A stretch of DNA of 64,000 bases, taken from NCBI RefSeq assembly GCF_004327335.1, contig NZ_QJUO01000012.1, forward strand, positions 1 through 64,000. The letters run 5' to 3'. The notes below the pieces were generated by a model that saw nothing but the letters and a program-made list of their open reading frames with translations, did no database searches and was not told the origin of the DNA. This stretch comes from Stutzerimonas kirkiae (GTDB taxonomy: Bacteria; Pseudomonadota; Gammaproteobacteria; Pseudomonadales; Pseudomonadaceae). The position numbers were made by a program, and so were the translations under genes. Numbering within the stretch: position 1 is the first letter of the stretch; each line of letters begins with the position of its first letter. Positions 37,207 to 47,082 of this stretch are shown here, in pieces.

Positions 37207-37634
37207 TTCACCCATTGGCCGACGTTCAGAGCGCCAATATCGGAAGTGACACGAAGATCTGGCAGTTCTGTGTCGTGTTGCCCGGGGCGGTCATTGGCAG
37301 TAACTGCAACATATGCTCTCACTGCTTTCTGGAGAACGATGTGGAGATAGGCGACAACGTCACCATAAAGTGCGGTGTCCAGATCTGGGATGGAATGCGA
37401 GTCGAGGACGATGTGTTCATCGGGCCCAATGTCACCTTCTGCAATGATAAGTATCCCCGCTCACGCAATACCGAATGGCAGTGCGATGGAATCGTCATCA
37501 AGAAGGGCGCGTCGATAGGCGCCAACGCAACGATCCTGCCTGGCGTCATCATTGGCGAGGGAGCGATGATTGGCGCCGGCGCCATCGTCACCAAGAATGT
37601 TGTCCCAGGGCAGACAGTTAAAGGCAAGCATTGA
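37203..37634 (+). CDS. Left-handed beta-helix sugar N-acetyltransferase, FdtC/QdtC type
   Basis: A 143-residue hexapeptide-repeat transferase (repeats such as [51 protein letters not shown]). The NDKYPRS segment is shared by dTDP-3-amino-3,6-dideoxyhexose N-acetyltransferases and WlbB-like enzymes, and the first coil supplies the usual asparagine/histidine site. It is slightly short: the protein ends at [17 protein letters not shown], where relatives usually continue with a GNPA(K/R) segment. Between the ketoisomerase (ATGA overlap) and the aminotransferase. Confidence 0.8.
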   Translation: MIHPLADVQSANIGSDTKIWQFCVVLPGAVIGSNCNICSHCFLENDVEIGDNVTIKCGVQIWDGMRVEDDVFIGPNVTFCNDKYPRSRNTEWQCDGIVIKKGASIGANATILPGVIIGEGAMIGAGAIVTKNVVPGQTVKGKH

Positions 37635-37662
37635 TCGGGTCGGTTGGGCTCCTGGAGGTTAA

Positions 37663-38751
37663 ATGATCAAGTTCCTCGATTTGCATAAGATAAATCACCG
37701 GTATGAGGCGGAAATCCGCGAACGTATCGGGGCTGTCCTGGACAGCGGCTGGTACCTGCAAGGCAAGCAGAACGAACGGTTCTCCAGGGCTTTCGCCGAC
37801 TATTGTGGCGTCGCCCATGCGCTCGGTGTGGCCAATGGCCTGGATGCCCTGACGCTGATCCTAAAGGCCTATGGCTTCGGCGAAGGAGAGGAGATCATCG
37901 TCCCGGCGAACACCTATATCGCCTCGATCCTGGCCATCTCGCAATGTGGTTGCATGCCAGTGCTGGTCGAGCCCGACCTCGAAACCTACAACATCGACCC
38001 CGACCTGATCGAGCAGCGCATCACCGACAGAACCCGGGCAATCATGGTCGTCCACCTGTATGGGCAGGCGGTTCGCATGGAGCGGATCTGGGCGCTCGCG
38101 GACAAATACGGGCTGAAGGTTATCGAGGATGCCGCGCAGGCTCACGGTGCCTTCTACCAGGGCCGTCGGGTGGGCAGTCTGGGCGATGCCGCCGGTTTCT
38201 CCTTCTACCCGGGCAAGAACCTCGGGGCGCTGGGTGACGCGGGCGGCATCACCACCGCCGACGAGGCGTTGTTCGAGAAGATCAAGGCGATCGCCAACTA
38301 CGGATCCGACTACAAGTATCACCACATATACAAGGGCGTGAACTCGCGCCTGGACGAGATCCAGGCCGGTATCCTCGAGGTCAAGCTGCAGTACCTCGAC
38401 GAGGATAATGCCCGGCGCCGGCAGATCGCTGCGTTCTACCGGGAGCATATCGTCAATCCTCAGGTGCTGCTGCCATGGACCTATGCCGAAGATGCCCACG
38501 TCTGGCATGTGTTCGTGGTCAGGGTGCCCCGCCGCCAGGCTTTCCAGGCGTACCTGGAGGAGCACGGCATACAGACCAACATCCACTATCCGACCCCGGC
38601 GCACCGGCAACTGGCCTATACCGAATGGGCCGAGCTGTCGATGCCGGTGACCGAGCGGATCCACGAGGAGGTCATTTCGCTGCCGATAAGCCCGGTGATG
38701 AGCGACGACGAGGCCGGTAGGGTGGTGGAGATCGTCAATGGTTGGCGTTGA
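37663..38751 (+). CDS. DegT/DnrJ/EryC1/StrS sugar aminotransferase, FdtB/QdtB type
   Basis: A 362-residue PLP enzyme that aminates the 3-keto sugar to a 3-amino-3,6-dideoxyhexose. Motifs seen: [25 protein letters not shown] [27 protein letters not shown], and [18 protein letters not shown] with the PLP lysine near residue 185, then [18 protein letters not shown] site is 8 bases before the ATG. The preceding two genes carry out the flanking steps, which together define the dTDP-Fuc3NAc or dTDP-Qui3NAc route. dTDP-glucose synthase and 4,6-dehydratase must come from rml genes elsewhere. Confidence 0.9.
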   Translation: MIKFLDLHKINHRYEAEIRERIGAVLDSGWYLQGKQNERFSRAFADYCGVAHALGVANGLDALTLILKAYGFGEGEEIIVPANTYIASILAISQCGCMPVLVEPDLETYNIDPDLIEQRITDRTRAIMVVHLYGQAVRMERIWALADKYGLKVIEDAAQAHGAFYQGRRVGSLGDAAGFSFYPGKNLGALGDAGGITTADEALFEKIKAIANYGSDYKYHHIYKGVNSRLDEIQAGILEVKLQYLDEDNARRRQIAAFYREHIVNPQVLLPWTYAEDAHVWHVFVVRVPRRQAFQAYLEEHGIQTNIHYPTPAHRQLAYTEWAELSMPVTERIHEEVISLPISPVMSDDEAGRVVEIVNGWR

Positions 38752-39808
38752 ACAGGGGCTGCTGTCCATCTGCTGCCTGGGCTACAAGCATGCCAGGTAC
38801 CTGAGCGACAACATCTGCTCGATCCGTGCCATCGGTTACGAGCGGCTGGAGGTGGTGGCGATCGACGATGGCTCCGCGGATGGCAGCATCGAACTGCTGC
38901 GTGAGCTGGCGAAGGGTGTGCCGTTCAGGATGGAGGTGATCGCCCAGGAAAACACCGGGAACATCGGGCTGAACTTCAACAACGCCTATCGCCGGAGCCG
39001 GGGCGAACTGGTCACCTTCATCGCCCTCGATGACGTCTACAACCCGGCGGTGATGCGCCGGCAGATAGACATGATGAACGATGATCCCGATCTGGCCTTC
39101 GTCACACCCTCGAAGAGCGTGGGCATCGACGACAATGGCTTCATCAAGGACAAGTCGCCTACGCTCAAGCTGGACTCCATGGATGTGCGAAGCGTGCAGG
39201 AACTGCTGGAGCTAGAGTATTCCGAGTTCGGCTCGTTCTATATCCAGGGTGTGATCTTCCGGCGTGACGTGATCGATGCCATCGGCGGCTTCGACGAGGA
39301 CATGACCGGAGACGACATCGTCCTGCGCACCAAGATCTTCCGCTACCTGCAGGAGCGGTCGCCCGCCCGGGGCTTCCGTATCATCCGGGACAACGCCTGT
39401 TTTTACCGGCTGCATGACGGCAACGTACACAAGAACCCGGCCCGGCAGATCCGCATCGTCACCGAGTATCTCGAGCGTTTCTGGAGCGACCGGGACAACC
39501 CTCGGGTTCTGCTGGATTGGGTCTGCTCATACATCGAGAGCTACCGTTTCGACGAGTACATCGGTTTCTTCGCGGTGAACCGCAGGGCCGCCAGCCTGCT
39601 GCGGGAAGAGCGGATCCAGACGCAGATCAGGCGCTCCGTGCGTGAGGAATTCGACAGCCTGCGGCGCCTGCGGCGCTTCATCTACGAGCGCAAGAAACTG
39701 GGCGACGGCAAGCGCCGAGTCATCATCCTCAACTGCATACGGTTCGATTATTCGCGAGCCAGGCCGGCCACGCCGGCGGTGCATTATTCCGAATACGGCA
39801 AGCAGTAG
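38738..39808 (+). CDS. GT2-family glycosyltransferase
   Basis: A 356-residue GT-A enzyme: [38 protein letters not shown] and [13 protein letters not shown], which carries the DD metal site. [15 protein letters not shown] is the probable acceptor-side motif. It starts 14 bases inside the aminotransferase gene, so is coupled to the dTDP-sugar genes, and is the best candidate to transfer their 3-acylamino sugar. A basic C-terminal tail ([21 protein letters not shown]) may bind membrane. Confidence 0.82.
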   Translation: MVGVEQGLLSICCLGYKHARYLSDNICSIRAIGYERLEVVAIDDGSADGSIELLRELAKGVPFRMEVIAQENTGNIGLNFNNAYRRSRGELVTFIALDDVYNPAVMRRQIDMMNDDPDLAFVTPSKSVGIDDNGFIKDKSPTLKLDSMDVRSVQELLELEYSEFGSFYIQGVIFRRDVIDAIGGFDEDMTGDDIVLRTKIFRYLQERSPARGFRIIRDNACFYRLHDGNVHKNPARQIRIVTEYLERFWSDRDNPRVLLDWVCSYIESYRFDEYIGFFAVNRRAASLLREERIQTQIRRSVREEFDSLRRLRRFIYERKKLGDGKRRVIILNCIRFDYSRARPATPAVHYSEYGKQ

Positions 39809-39998
39809 CCGAGTCCGGTTCATCCATCGCGGTGCTGCCTGGTACAGGCAGCCCCGCGTTTGGTTGGCGCCGGGGAAATTCCGGGCTGTCGCGGCCGGTG
39901 ACGGGGCGGCCATCCAGTCCGCGGGTGGCACGAGGCAGGCCAATATCTTTCGAGAGCGTTTTCAGCGGGGCAGACATGGTTGGGCATGGGGGCGACTT

Positions 39999-41939
39999 GT
40001 GACGGGTTTGCAATACAGGGCCGATATCGATGGGCTGCGGGCGGTCGCCGTTCTCGCGGTGTTGTTCTACCACATCAACAATGCCTGGTTGCCCGGCGGG
40101 TTCATTGGCGTTGATGTGTTCTTCGTCATATCCGGCTATCTGATCACGCGGATCATCTATACTGATGTCCTGGCCGGCACTTTCAGTTTCAGAGAGTTCT
40201 ACCGGCGCAGGATCAACCGTATTCTCCCGGTGCTGTTCTTCGTTTGCCTGGTGGTCTTCTGTATTGCCTGGTACTTGTTCCTGCCGGAGGACTTCCTGCT
40301 GTTCCTGCGTTCGCTCAGTCGGGTCGCGTATTTCTCGCAAAACCTCTTCTTCGCCCAGCAGACGGGTGGCTACTGGGATCCAGAGGCGGAAACCTTCCCT
40401 CTTCTTCACACCTGGTCACTGGCGGTCGAGGAGCAGTTCTACTTCATTGCCCCGGCGTTGCTGCTGGTTCTATTCAAGTGTGGCCTGCGGACTTCGGCGG
40501 CAGTACTGGTTCTGATTCTGCTTGCCTGCGCGTCGTTTTCCCTCGCGCAGTTCTCGCCGAACTCGGAATACCTGACGAAATACAATTACTACTCGCTGTT
40601 CACCGGGCGGGCGGGAGAGTTGCTGGTCGGCGCGGTAGTCGGTCTGCTTTCGCTGCACGGTCGCGTGCCTGGATCGGTACTGAGCAATGCCCTCGGCATT
40701 GCCGGGGTGGCGGGGATCGCGCTTTCCTATGCGTTCATCTCGCAAGCGGTACCTTTCCCCAGCTATTGGACGTTGGTGCCGACGTTGTCCACTGCCGCGC
40801 TGATATATGCCGGCGCCGGTGGCTCATTGGCCAGCAGGCTGCTCTCGACCAGGGCGATGGTTTTCATCGGGGCCATATCCTATTCGCTGTACCTGTGGCA
40901 CTGGCCGATCATCGTTTTCGTCAGATATCTGTTCGTCGATGAGCTGAACCTGCCATGGGCGGGTTTCGTGCTGGTCGCTACCTTCGGCTGTGCCCTGTTC
41001 ACCTATTACTGCATCGAGCAGCCTTGCAGGCGGATACGCAGGAGTTTCCGCTTCTCCCTGGTACTGTTCTACCTGCTGCCCGCGGCGCTGATCCTGGGTG
41101 TCTACACGCTGAACAAGAAAAGCGACTTTCTGTCGCCCGACCAGGTCGACGAGCGCTATCGGCTGTACTCCCTGCAGAAGCAGTACTACCTTGGCGACGG
41201 GTATTGCCACAACGAGACCGATGGCGAGTGCGTCTTCGGCGATCCCGACAAGGCGCCGACAGTCCTGCTCGTCGGCGATTCGCATGCGGGTCACTATGCG
41301 CCGTACATTGCCGAGGCGGGACGGAGGTACGGGTTTTCCGCCAGGGTGATCACCGCAGATGGTTGCCTGCCCATACCCGATCCGCACGGGCGGGTGAACT
41401 TCAAGGGGGATTCGCGTTGCATCACGCAGGTGACGCCGAGGGTCGCAAAGGAAATCGAGCACTTCGACAACATCATCTTCGCTGCGAACTGGGACATGCG
41501 CCTGAGGATCGTCGACGATCTGCGTGATGGACAGCTCGTCGATTTCCCGGCGTATCTGGGTGGCCTGCGTGAGCGTGGCAAGAACGTCGTGTTGCTTGAG
41601 CGTATTCCGCGAATCAGTGGTAAGGAGTACAACCGCTGGTTCGTGTACTTCCTCAGGGGCTGGGACTGGCCGGGAGGAGAGCTGCTGCTGGAGGATGACG
41701 CGGTTGTCCGTGGCTGGCTTGGCCAGGTCGCCGAAAATGGTCGGGCACAGTTGTTCGACCCACTGGAGGCATTGGGCGAGGCGAAGCGGTCATGGCCGAT
41801 CTACAACGGCCAGATGGCCTACAAGGATGTCGGGCATTTGAATGAATATGTCACCAGACAGTGGGCCGGGGAGGTGTTGCCGAAACAGGCGGGCTTCTGG
41901 CGGCAATTCGCGGAGCCCCGGGGCATGTCATCGGAATAG
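39999..41939 (+). CDS. Acyltransferase-3/SGNH fusion O-acyltransferase (OafA type)
   Basis: A 646-residue protein. The first 380 or so residues form about ten membrane helices of the acyltransferase-3 family (YRADIDGLRAVAVLAVLFYH, RRINRILPVLF, SLYLWHWPIIVF). The C-terminal periplasmic SGNH domain has TVLLVGDSHAGHYAPY with the nucleophile serine, and DVGHLNEYVTRQW with the catalytic aspartate-histidine. Such fusions O-acetylate LPS or exopolysaccharide. The GTG at 39999 is used because homologues begin close to YRADIDGLR; no in-frame ATG lies between it and the preceding gene. The 190-bp gap before it holds no gene. Confidence 0.87.
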   Translation: MTGLQYRADIDGLRAVAVLAVLFYHINNAWLPGGFIGVDVFFVISGYLITRIIYTDVLAGTFSFREFYRRRINRILPVLFFVCLVVFCIAWYLFLPEDFLLFLRSLSRVAYFSQNLFFAQQTGGYWDPEAETFPLLHTWSLAVEEQFYFIAPALLLVLFKCGLRTSAAVLVLILLACASFSLAQFSPNSEYLTKYNYYSLFTGRAGELLVGAVVGLLSLHGRVPGSVLSNALGIAGVAGIALSYAFISQAVPFPSYWTLVPTLSTAALIYAGAGGSLASRLLSTRAMVFIGAISYSLYLWHWPIIVFVRYLFVDELNLPWAGFVLVATFGCALFTYYCIEQPCRRIRRSFRFSLVLFYLLPAALILGVYTLNKKSDFLSPDQVDERYRLYSLQKQYYLGDGYCHNETDGECVFGDPDKAPTVLLVGDSHAGHYAPYIAEAGRRYGFSARVITADGCLPIPDPHGRVNFKGDSRCITQVTPRVAKEIEHFDNIIFAANWDMRLRIVDDLRDGQLVDFPAYLGGLRERGKNVVLLERIPRISGKEYNRWFVYFLRGWDWPGGELLLEDDAVVRGWLGQVAENGRAQLFDPLEALGEAKRSWPIYNGQMAYKDVGHLNEYVTRQWAGEVLPKQAGFWRQFAEPRGMSSE

Positions 41940-42040
41940 AGGGTTAGGACCAGCCTTGCCGCTTCGCCTGTGGGGCCGGCTCCCGCGACTGGCCGGGCTA
42001 TATGTTAGACTCGCCACCCCGTTTGCGGATGGAAATCCCC

Positions 42041-43873
42041 ATGCCCCAGCCTGCCGAAACCAACCCTCAGCTTTCCAGTTTCAGGCTCTATCTTCGCTTG
42101 TTGTCCTATGTCAGGCGCTACTGGGGCATGTTCGCCCTGAGCATGGTCGGCTACATTATCTTCGCTTCCACCCAGCCGATGATGGCCGGGTTGCTCAAGT
42201 ACTTCGTCGATGGTCTGGCCAGTCCCGAGGCGGGCATGGTCGAATTGCCGCTGCTGGGCCCGATGCAGTTGCTATACAGCGTGCCGGTGGCGCTGCTGCT
42301 GATCACCATCTGGCAGGGCGTCGGCTCGTTCCTTGGCGGCTACTACCTGGCGCGGGTGTCGCTGGGGCTGGTGCAGGATCTGCGGGGGCAGTTGTTCAAC
42401 AACCTGCTGACCCTGCCCAACCGCTACTTCGACAACCATTCCTCGGGCTACCTGATCTCCCGTATCACCTATAACGTCGGCACGGTCACCGGTGCCGCCA
42501 CCGATGCGCTGAAAGTCATGGTGCGCGAGGGGCTGACGGTGGTGTTCCTGTTCGGCTACCTGCTGTGGATGAACTGGAAGCTGACCATGGTGATGGTGGC
42601 GATCCTGCCGCTGATCGCGTTGTTGGTAAAGAGCGCCAGCCGCAAGTTTCGCAACCAGAGCCGCAAGATCCAGGCAACCATGGGTGAGCTGACCCATGTC
42701 TCTTCCGAGACCATCCAGAATTACCGGGTGGTGCGCAGCTTCGGCGGCGAGCAGTACGAGCGGCAGCGCTTCTTCGAGGCCAGCGAGGACAATACCCGCA
42801 AGCAGTTGCGCATGACCCGTACCAGCGCGATCTACACCCCGACCCTGCAACTGGTCAACTACGCTGCGATGGCCTTCCTGATGTTCCTGGTGCTGTTGCT
42901 GCGTGGCGATGCCTCGGTCGGCGATCTGGTGGCCTATATCACCGCAGCCGGTCTGCTACCCAAGCCGATTCGCCAGTTATCGGAAGTCAGTTCGACCATT
43001 CAGAAAGGTCTGGCAGGTGCGGAAAGCATTTTCGAACAACTGGATGAAGTGCCGGAGCCGGATCAGGGAACGGTGGAAAAGGACCAGGTGCGCGGCGCGC
43101 TGGAGGTTCGTCAACTGAGCTTCGTCTATCCGGGTACGGACAGAACCGTTCTGAGTGACATCAATTTTACCGTCGAGCCGGGGCAGATGGTGGCGCTGGT
43201 GGGGCGCTCGGGTAGCGGCAAGTCGACCCTGGCCAACCTGATCCCGCGTTTCTATCAACACGGGGAAGGGCAGATTCTGCTCGATGGCACGCCCGTGGAA
43301 GACTATCGGATAGAAAATCTGCGCAAGCATATCGCCCTGGTGACCCAGCAGGTTTCCCTGTTCAACGATACGGTACTGAACAACATCGCCTACGGCGATC
43401 TGCGTCAGTTACCCCGCGAAGCGGTCGAGGAAGCGGCGCGTGCCGCCTATGCCAGCGAGTTCATCGAACGTTTGCCACAAGGCTTCGATACGGTGGTCGG
43501 CGAGAATGGCGTGATGCTTTCGGGTGGCCAGCGCCAGCGTCTGGCCATCGCCCGTGCGCTGCTCAAGAGTGCGCCGGTGCTGATTCTCGATGAGGCCACA
43601 TCGGCACTGGATACCGAGTCCGAGCGTTATATCCAGGCTGCTTTGGACCAGGTCATGGAGGGGCGTACGACATTGGTCATCGCGCACCGCTTGTCCACCA
43701 TCGAGAAGGCCGATCTGATCCTGGTCATGGATCAGGGGCGGATCGTCGAGCGTGGTACCCATGAGTCTCTGCTGGCGCACAACGGCTATTATGCCCGCCT
43801 GCATGCCATGGGGCTGGATGCGGAGAATAATAATGAAGCTCAGGGTGAACCGAATCCACATATGAATGCCTGA
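42041..43873 (+). CDS. msbA: Lipid A-core flippase MsbA
   Basis: A 610-residue ABC exporter half-transporter: six membrane helices (about 20-320), then the ATPase domain with Walker A GRSGSGKST, signature LSGGQRQRLAIARALL, Walker B VLILDEATSALD and switch IAHRLST. It flips lipid A-core across the inner membrane as a homodimer. ATGs at 42002 and 42029 are in frame, but 42002 overlaps a likely -10 element (TAGACT at 42006-42011), so 42041 (MPQPAETNPQ) is preferred. Placement after the core gene block agrees with other pseudomonads. Confidence 0.95.
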   Translation: MPQPAETNPQLSSFRLYLRLLSYVRRYWGMFALSMVGYIIFASTQPMMAGLLKYFVDGLASPEAGMVELPLLGPMQLLYSVPVALLLITIWQGVGSFLGGYYLARVSLGLVQDLRGQLFNNLLTLPNRYFDNHSSGYLISRITYNVGTVTGAATDALKVMVREGLTVVFLFGYLLWMNWKLTMVMVAILPLIALLVKSASRKFRNQSRKIQATMGELTHVSSETIQNYRVVRSFGGEQYERQRFFEASEDNTRKQLRMTRTSAIYTPTLQLVNYAAMAFLMFLVLLLRGDASVGDLVAYITAAGLLPKPIRQLSEVSSTIQKGLAGAESIFEQLDEVPEPDQGTVEKDQVRGALEVRQLSFVYPGTDRTVLSDINFTVEPGQMVALVGRSGSGKSTLANLIPRFYQHGEGQILLDGTPVEDYRIENLRKHIALVTQQVSLFNDTVLNNIAYGDLRQLPREAVEEAARAAYASEFIERLPQGFDTVVGENGVMLSGGQRQRLAIARALLKSAPVLILDEATSALDTESERYIQAALDQVMEGRTTLVIAHRLSTIEKADLILVMDQGRIVERGTHESLLAHNGYYARLHAMGLDAENNNEAQGEPNPHMNA

Positions 43874-43932
43874 ATGGATGCATATTCATATGCCGAGATT
43901 GAGAGCCCTGTGTTTACCGTGATGAGGCACGG

Positions 43933-44844
43933 ATGTCTGAAGATTTGATTAGTATCCTGATACCTGCCTATAACTATTCAGCGGTATTGCCGCGTGCCGT
44001 CAGGTCCGTGCTGGCGCAGCTTGGCGATGTCGATTGCGAGCTATTGGTTATCGACGATGGTTCGACTGATGCCACGCCGGAGGTCGTTGCCAGCCTGCAC
44101 CAGGAGTTTCCTGGAAGGTTCCGTTCGATGCGCAAATCGAACGGTGGCTTGGCTTCGGTCCGTAATCTTGGGATTGCCGAGACTAGAGGCGCCTGGCTGG
44201 TGTTTCTGGATGCCGATGATGAGTTGGCCGAAGGTGCCCTGCTGGCGGTGCGCGAGCATATGGCCGGAAACCCGGAAACCCGGATGATCATCGGTGGGCA
44301 TGTCTCGGTGTTCGAGGACGGGCGGCGTCGGGAGCACTCCATTCAGGCCGTGCCCGAGGAGCCCCTTGAGCGCGTCAAGGCCTATCTGCTGGATAAGCAT
44401 CTGAACATTTCCAATGGCGCCTGTGTCATGCACCGGGATGTATTCAGGCATGGTGAATACCCCGAGCAGTTTCTGAACTCGGAAGATATCCCGGTATTCG
44501 CCCAGGTGCTTGCGCATAATCCGGTTTCCTGTGTGGATGTCCCGCTGGCCATCATCCATAAGCACAGGGACAGCCTGCGTCATAACCTCGAATATGGTTG
44601 CAAGGTCGGGGTTCATCTCGTCGATGAGGTTTTTCGGCGCCTGCCGGCGAGCATGTCGGGGTTGCGCAAGGCATTCTATGTCCAACGCTGCCTGTCCCTG
44701 TTCCGTACGGCCTATATCGTCGGCGATCATGCCATAGCCAGGGATTTCTTCTGCAGGGCTGTGCGTATGGATTGGCGTGTTCTGTTCAGGCTCTCCTACA
44801 CACGAAAAGCATTGATGATATGGCTGAATCTGGCGGGTCGATAA
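43933..44844 (+). CDS. GT2-family glycosyltransferase
   Basis: A 303-residue GT-A enzyme: ISILIPAYNYSAVLPRAVRSV, LLVIDDGSTDATPEVV and WLVFLDADDELAEGALL with the DAD metal motif. It follows msbA with GAGG before the ATG, and overlaps the next glycosyltransferase by 25 bases. No membrane helix is evident. Likely adds an outer-core or oligosaccharide sugar; donor unknown. Confidence 0.85.
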   Translation: MSEDLISILIPAYNYSAVLPRAVRSVLAQLGDVDCELLVIDDGSTDATPEVVASLHQEFPGRFRSMRKSNGGLASVRNLGIAETRGAWLVFLDADDELAEGALLAVREHMAGNPETRMIIGGHVSVFEDGRRREHSIQAVPEEPLERVKAYLLDKHLNISNGACVMHRDVFRHGEYPEQFLNSEDIPVFAQVLAHNPVSCVDVPLAIIHKHRDSLRHNLEYGCKVGVHLVDEVFRRLPASMSGLRKAFYVQRCLSLFRTAYIVGDHAIARDFFCRAVRMDWRVLFRLSYTRKALMIWLNLAGR

Positions 44845-45971
44845 CCAAGTACAAGGTCCTGCAGATACAGAATCGCTACAACGTGAGCGCTTCCGATCTC
44901 GCTGAGCAGATCATCCAGGGGCTGCCCGAGGAGCGTTTCGAGGTGACCACCGCCTTTCTCCGCGGCGCGCCCGGTGAGGGAGAGCCGCGGAGCCGGGCGT
45001 CGCGCTCGGTTTATTTCGGCTTCAGCAAGGCCGCCACCAAGGGGCTTCGCCTGCGGGTGCTGTGGGTTCTGTACCGGCATTGCCGGCGGGAGCGTTATGA
45101 CGCGGTCATCGCTCATCGCTTCAAGCCGATCAACGCCTTCATGTTGCTGAATTTCCTGTTGAGGATTCCGGCCTGTATCGGCGTTCTACATGGCCTGGGG
45201 GAGTACGATCGCCGCTATCGTCGTTGGGAGCTGCACTGGCTGCTGAAGGGGTGCTGGCGGTTCGTCGGCGTTTCCCGGGCGGTCTATGAGGACCTGAGCA
45301 GCGAGCAAGGTGCGAACCTTCCGGCGGAGCATGTGCGGCGGATCAACAATGCCATCGACATCGACCATGCCGAGTCACTGCAGCATCCCGGGAATGAGGC
45401 GCGCCGACGGCTGGGGTTGCCGGATGATGTGTTCGTTTTCGGTACCATCGGACGCCTGGTCCCGGTGAAGGGGCATGTCCATCTGTTGCAGGCTTTCGCC
45501 AGTGTCGCCCCGCAGGCGCCGCAAGCGCATCTGGCGATCATCGGCGAAGGCCGTGGCCGTGACGAGCTGGAGGCCTTGATCGACCTGCACGGCCTGCATG
45601 GGCGGGTCCATCTGCTGGGGGCTAAGGATGATGCGCTGCAATATGTGCGCGCCTTCGATGCCTTCGTGATGCCTTCCCTGAGCGAGGGGCTGCCGCTGGC
45701 CCTGCTGGAGGGCATGAGCGGGCATTTGCCGGTAGTCGGCTCCGATATCGATAGCCTGCGACCGATTCTGCAGGATTGTGGCGGACGTGTCTTCGCCGTC
45801 GGAAAGCCCGAGGAACTGGCGAAGCAGTTGTCGGCGCTGCTGGCGCTCTCCCCCGCGGAGCGTCGGTGCGAAGGCGATACGGCATATGCCTATTTGCGGC
45901 GTGCGCATGGTATCGAGGATTTCCGCAGGCAATATCGCGAACTGGTCGAGGAGCTTGTCGTCAGGCATTGA
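44820..45971 (+). CDS. GT4-family glycosyltransferase
   Basis: A 383-residue GT-B enzyme: VIAHRFKPINAFMLLNF in the N-terminal half, FGTIGRLVPVKGHVHLLQAF and MPSLSEGLPLALLEGMSGHLPV in the C-terminal half (EX7E-type donor site). The shared AHRFKP motif and general layout suggest that it is a paralogue of the WapH-type protein at 31946. The start at 44820 lies within the preceding gene; the frame opens 16 codons earlier. Perhaps a core-extension enzyme. Confidence 0.83.
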   Translation: MAESGGSITKYKVLQIQNRYNVSASDLAEQIIQGLPEERFEVTTAFLRGAPGEGEPRSRASRSVYFGFSKAATKGLRLRVLWVLYRHCRRERYDAVIAHRFKPINAFMLLNFLLRIPACIGVLHGLGEYDRRYRRWELHWLLKGCWRFVGVSRAVYEDLSSEQGANLPAEHVRRINNAIDIDHAESLQHPGNEARRRLGLPDDVFVFGTIGRLVPVKGHVHLLQAFASVAPQAPQAHLAIIGEGRGRDELEALIDLHGLHGRVHLLGAKDDALQYVRAFDAFVMPSLSEGLPLALLEGMSGHLPVVGSDIDSLRPILQDCGGRVFAVGKPEELAKQLSALLALSPAERRCEGDTAYAYLRRAHGIEDFRRQYRELVEELVVRH

Positions 45972-46014
45972 TTCTGCCCGATCCTGCCTGGCCCAAGGTT
46001 TTAGCCTTGCATTC

Positions 46015-46143
46015 ATGAGCGATGGCGATGCTTCAGGGCTGTGGAGCAAGCCGCGCGAACTGTGGTTCCTGAGTTGGATTCCGCTGTTGCTGGCGGTGAT
46101 TCTAGCGGCTCGGGAAAAGACCGATCGCCATTCTGCGCCATAG
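46015..46143 (+). CDS. Possible 42-residue membrane peptide or gene remnant
   Basis: Translated: an N-terminal MSDGDASGLWSKPRE, one hydrophobic segment (LWFLSWIPLLLAVILAA) and a short basic tail. No good Shine-Dalgarno is seen, and the last 42 bases overlap the end of the convergent GT2 gene. It may be the first-helix remnant of a longer membrane protein, a small protein, or chance. waaL is expected near here in related genomes, but this fragment is too short to link to it. Confidence 0.2.
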   Translation: MSDGDASGLWSKPRELWFLSWIPLLLAVILAAREKTDRHSAP

Positions 46144-47082
46144 CGTCGGGCGGTTGTCGGGGGCGGTGCCCGCGATCATCTCCCGTGCGGCCCGTCCCAG
46201 GTGGCTGTGGCGCTTGTCGAGGCGGCGCCACAGCTCATAGGCCGGCAGCGGATCCTGATCGCCGCGTTGCAGCCAGTCGCACAGTTGCCGCATGAAGGGC
46301 AGGTAATTGCGCAACTCTTCCAGCGGCAAGGCCTGGTTTTCCTTCCATAGGCGCCAGTGGCTCGCCAGGTGCCGCTCATGGCAGGCGATGCCTACACTCG
46401 GTAGCAGATTCTGGAAGAGCTGGCCGAGGCTGGCCCTGTTCTGGTGGGCGAGGCGTTGCGATGCCTGTTTGTCGTGGGTCCTGTAGTTGTAGAGTGGCTG
46501 TTGCAGGTTGTGCAGGCGTATCGATGGATGTTGCAGCAGTAGGGACAGGTAGAAGCCAAAGTCCTCGGCATAGGCCAGGGACTCTTCGAAGCGGGTATCG
46601 CCGATGACTTCCCTGCGCAGCAGGGTCGTCGGCCCGGGAATGGTGCGACCGAGGAACAGGTAGTTGTACCTGAGTCGGGCACTGTCCCGTGGGTAGCGGA
46701 TGATGCGCCGTTTCTGGCCGAAGGTGCGCATGGCGCAGCCGCAGATATCCAGGCCATGCCGCTGCACGGCAGCCAGTTGCCGTTCGAAGCGTCGCGGATG
46801 GTTGATATCGTCGGCGTCCATCAGGGCGATGAAGTCGCCCTGGCAGAGATCGAGCCCCCGGTTGCGCGCCCGGGATACGCCGGCATTGCGCTGGGAGTGC
46901 AGTTCGATCCGGCGTTCCCGGCGTGCGTAGTCTTCCAGGATGGACAGGGAGTCATCGCTGGAGCCATCTTCGATAATGATGATCTGGTCGGCCGGGCGGC
47001 TCTGCCCGATCAGCGAGTCAAGGGCTTCATGCAGGAAGGGCGCGGCGTTGTAGACCGGCAATAGTACGCTGAGGGAGCTCAT
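46102..47082 (-). CDS. GT2-family glycosyltransferase
   Basis: A 326-residue GT-A enzyme: LSVLLPVYNAAPFLHEALDSL, IIIIEDGSSDDSLSIL and FIALMDADDINHPRRFERQ with the DADD metal motif. The sequence is full length and clearly GT2. It is in an operon with the kinase-like gene upstream (ATGA overlap at 47079-47082) and converges on the GT4 gene. Likely an outer-core transferase. Confidence 0.86.
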   Translation of the reverse strand: MSSLSVLLPVYNAAPFLHEALDSLIGQSRPADQIIIIEDGSSDDSLSILEDYARRERRIELHSQRNAGVSRARNRGLDLCQGDFIALMDADDINHPRRFERQLAAVQRHGLDICGCAMRTFGQKRRIIRYPRDSARLRYNYLFLGRTIPGPTTLLRREVIGDTRFEESLAYAEDFGFYLSLLLQHPSIRLHNLQQPLYNYRTHDKQASQRLAHQNRASLGQLFQNLLPSVGIACHERHLASHWRLWKENQALPLEELRNYLPFMRQLCDWLQRGDQDPLPAYELWRRLDKRHSHLGRAAREMIAGTAPDNRPTLWRRMAIGLFPSR

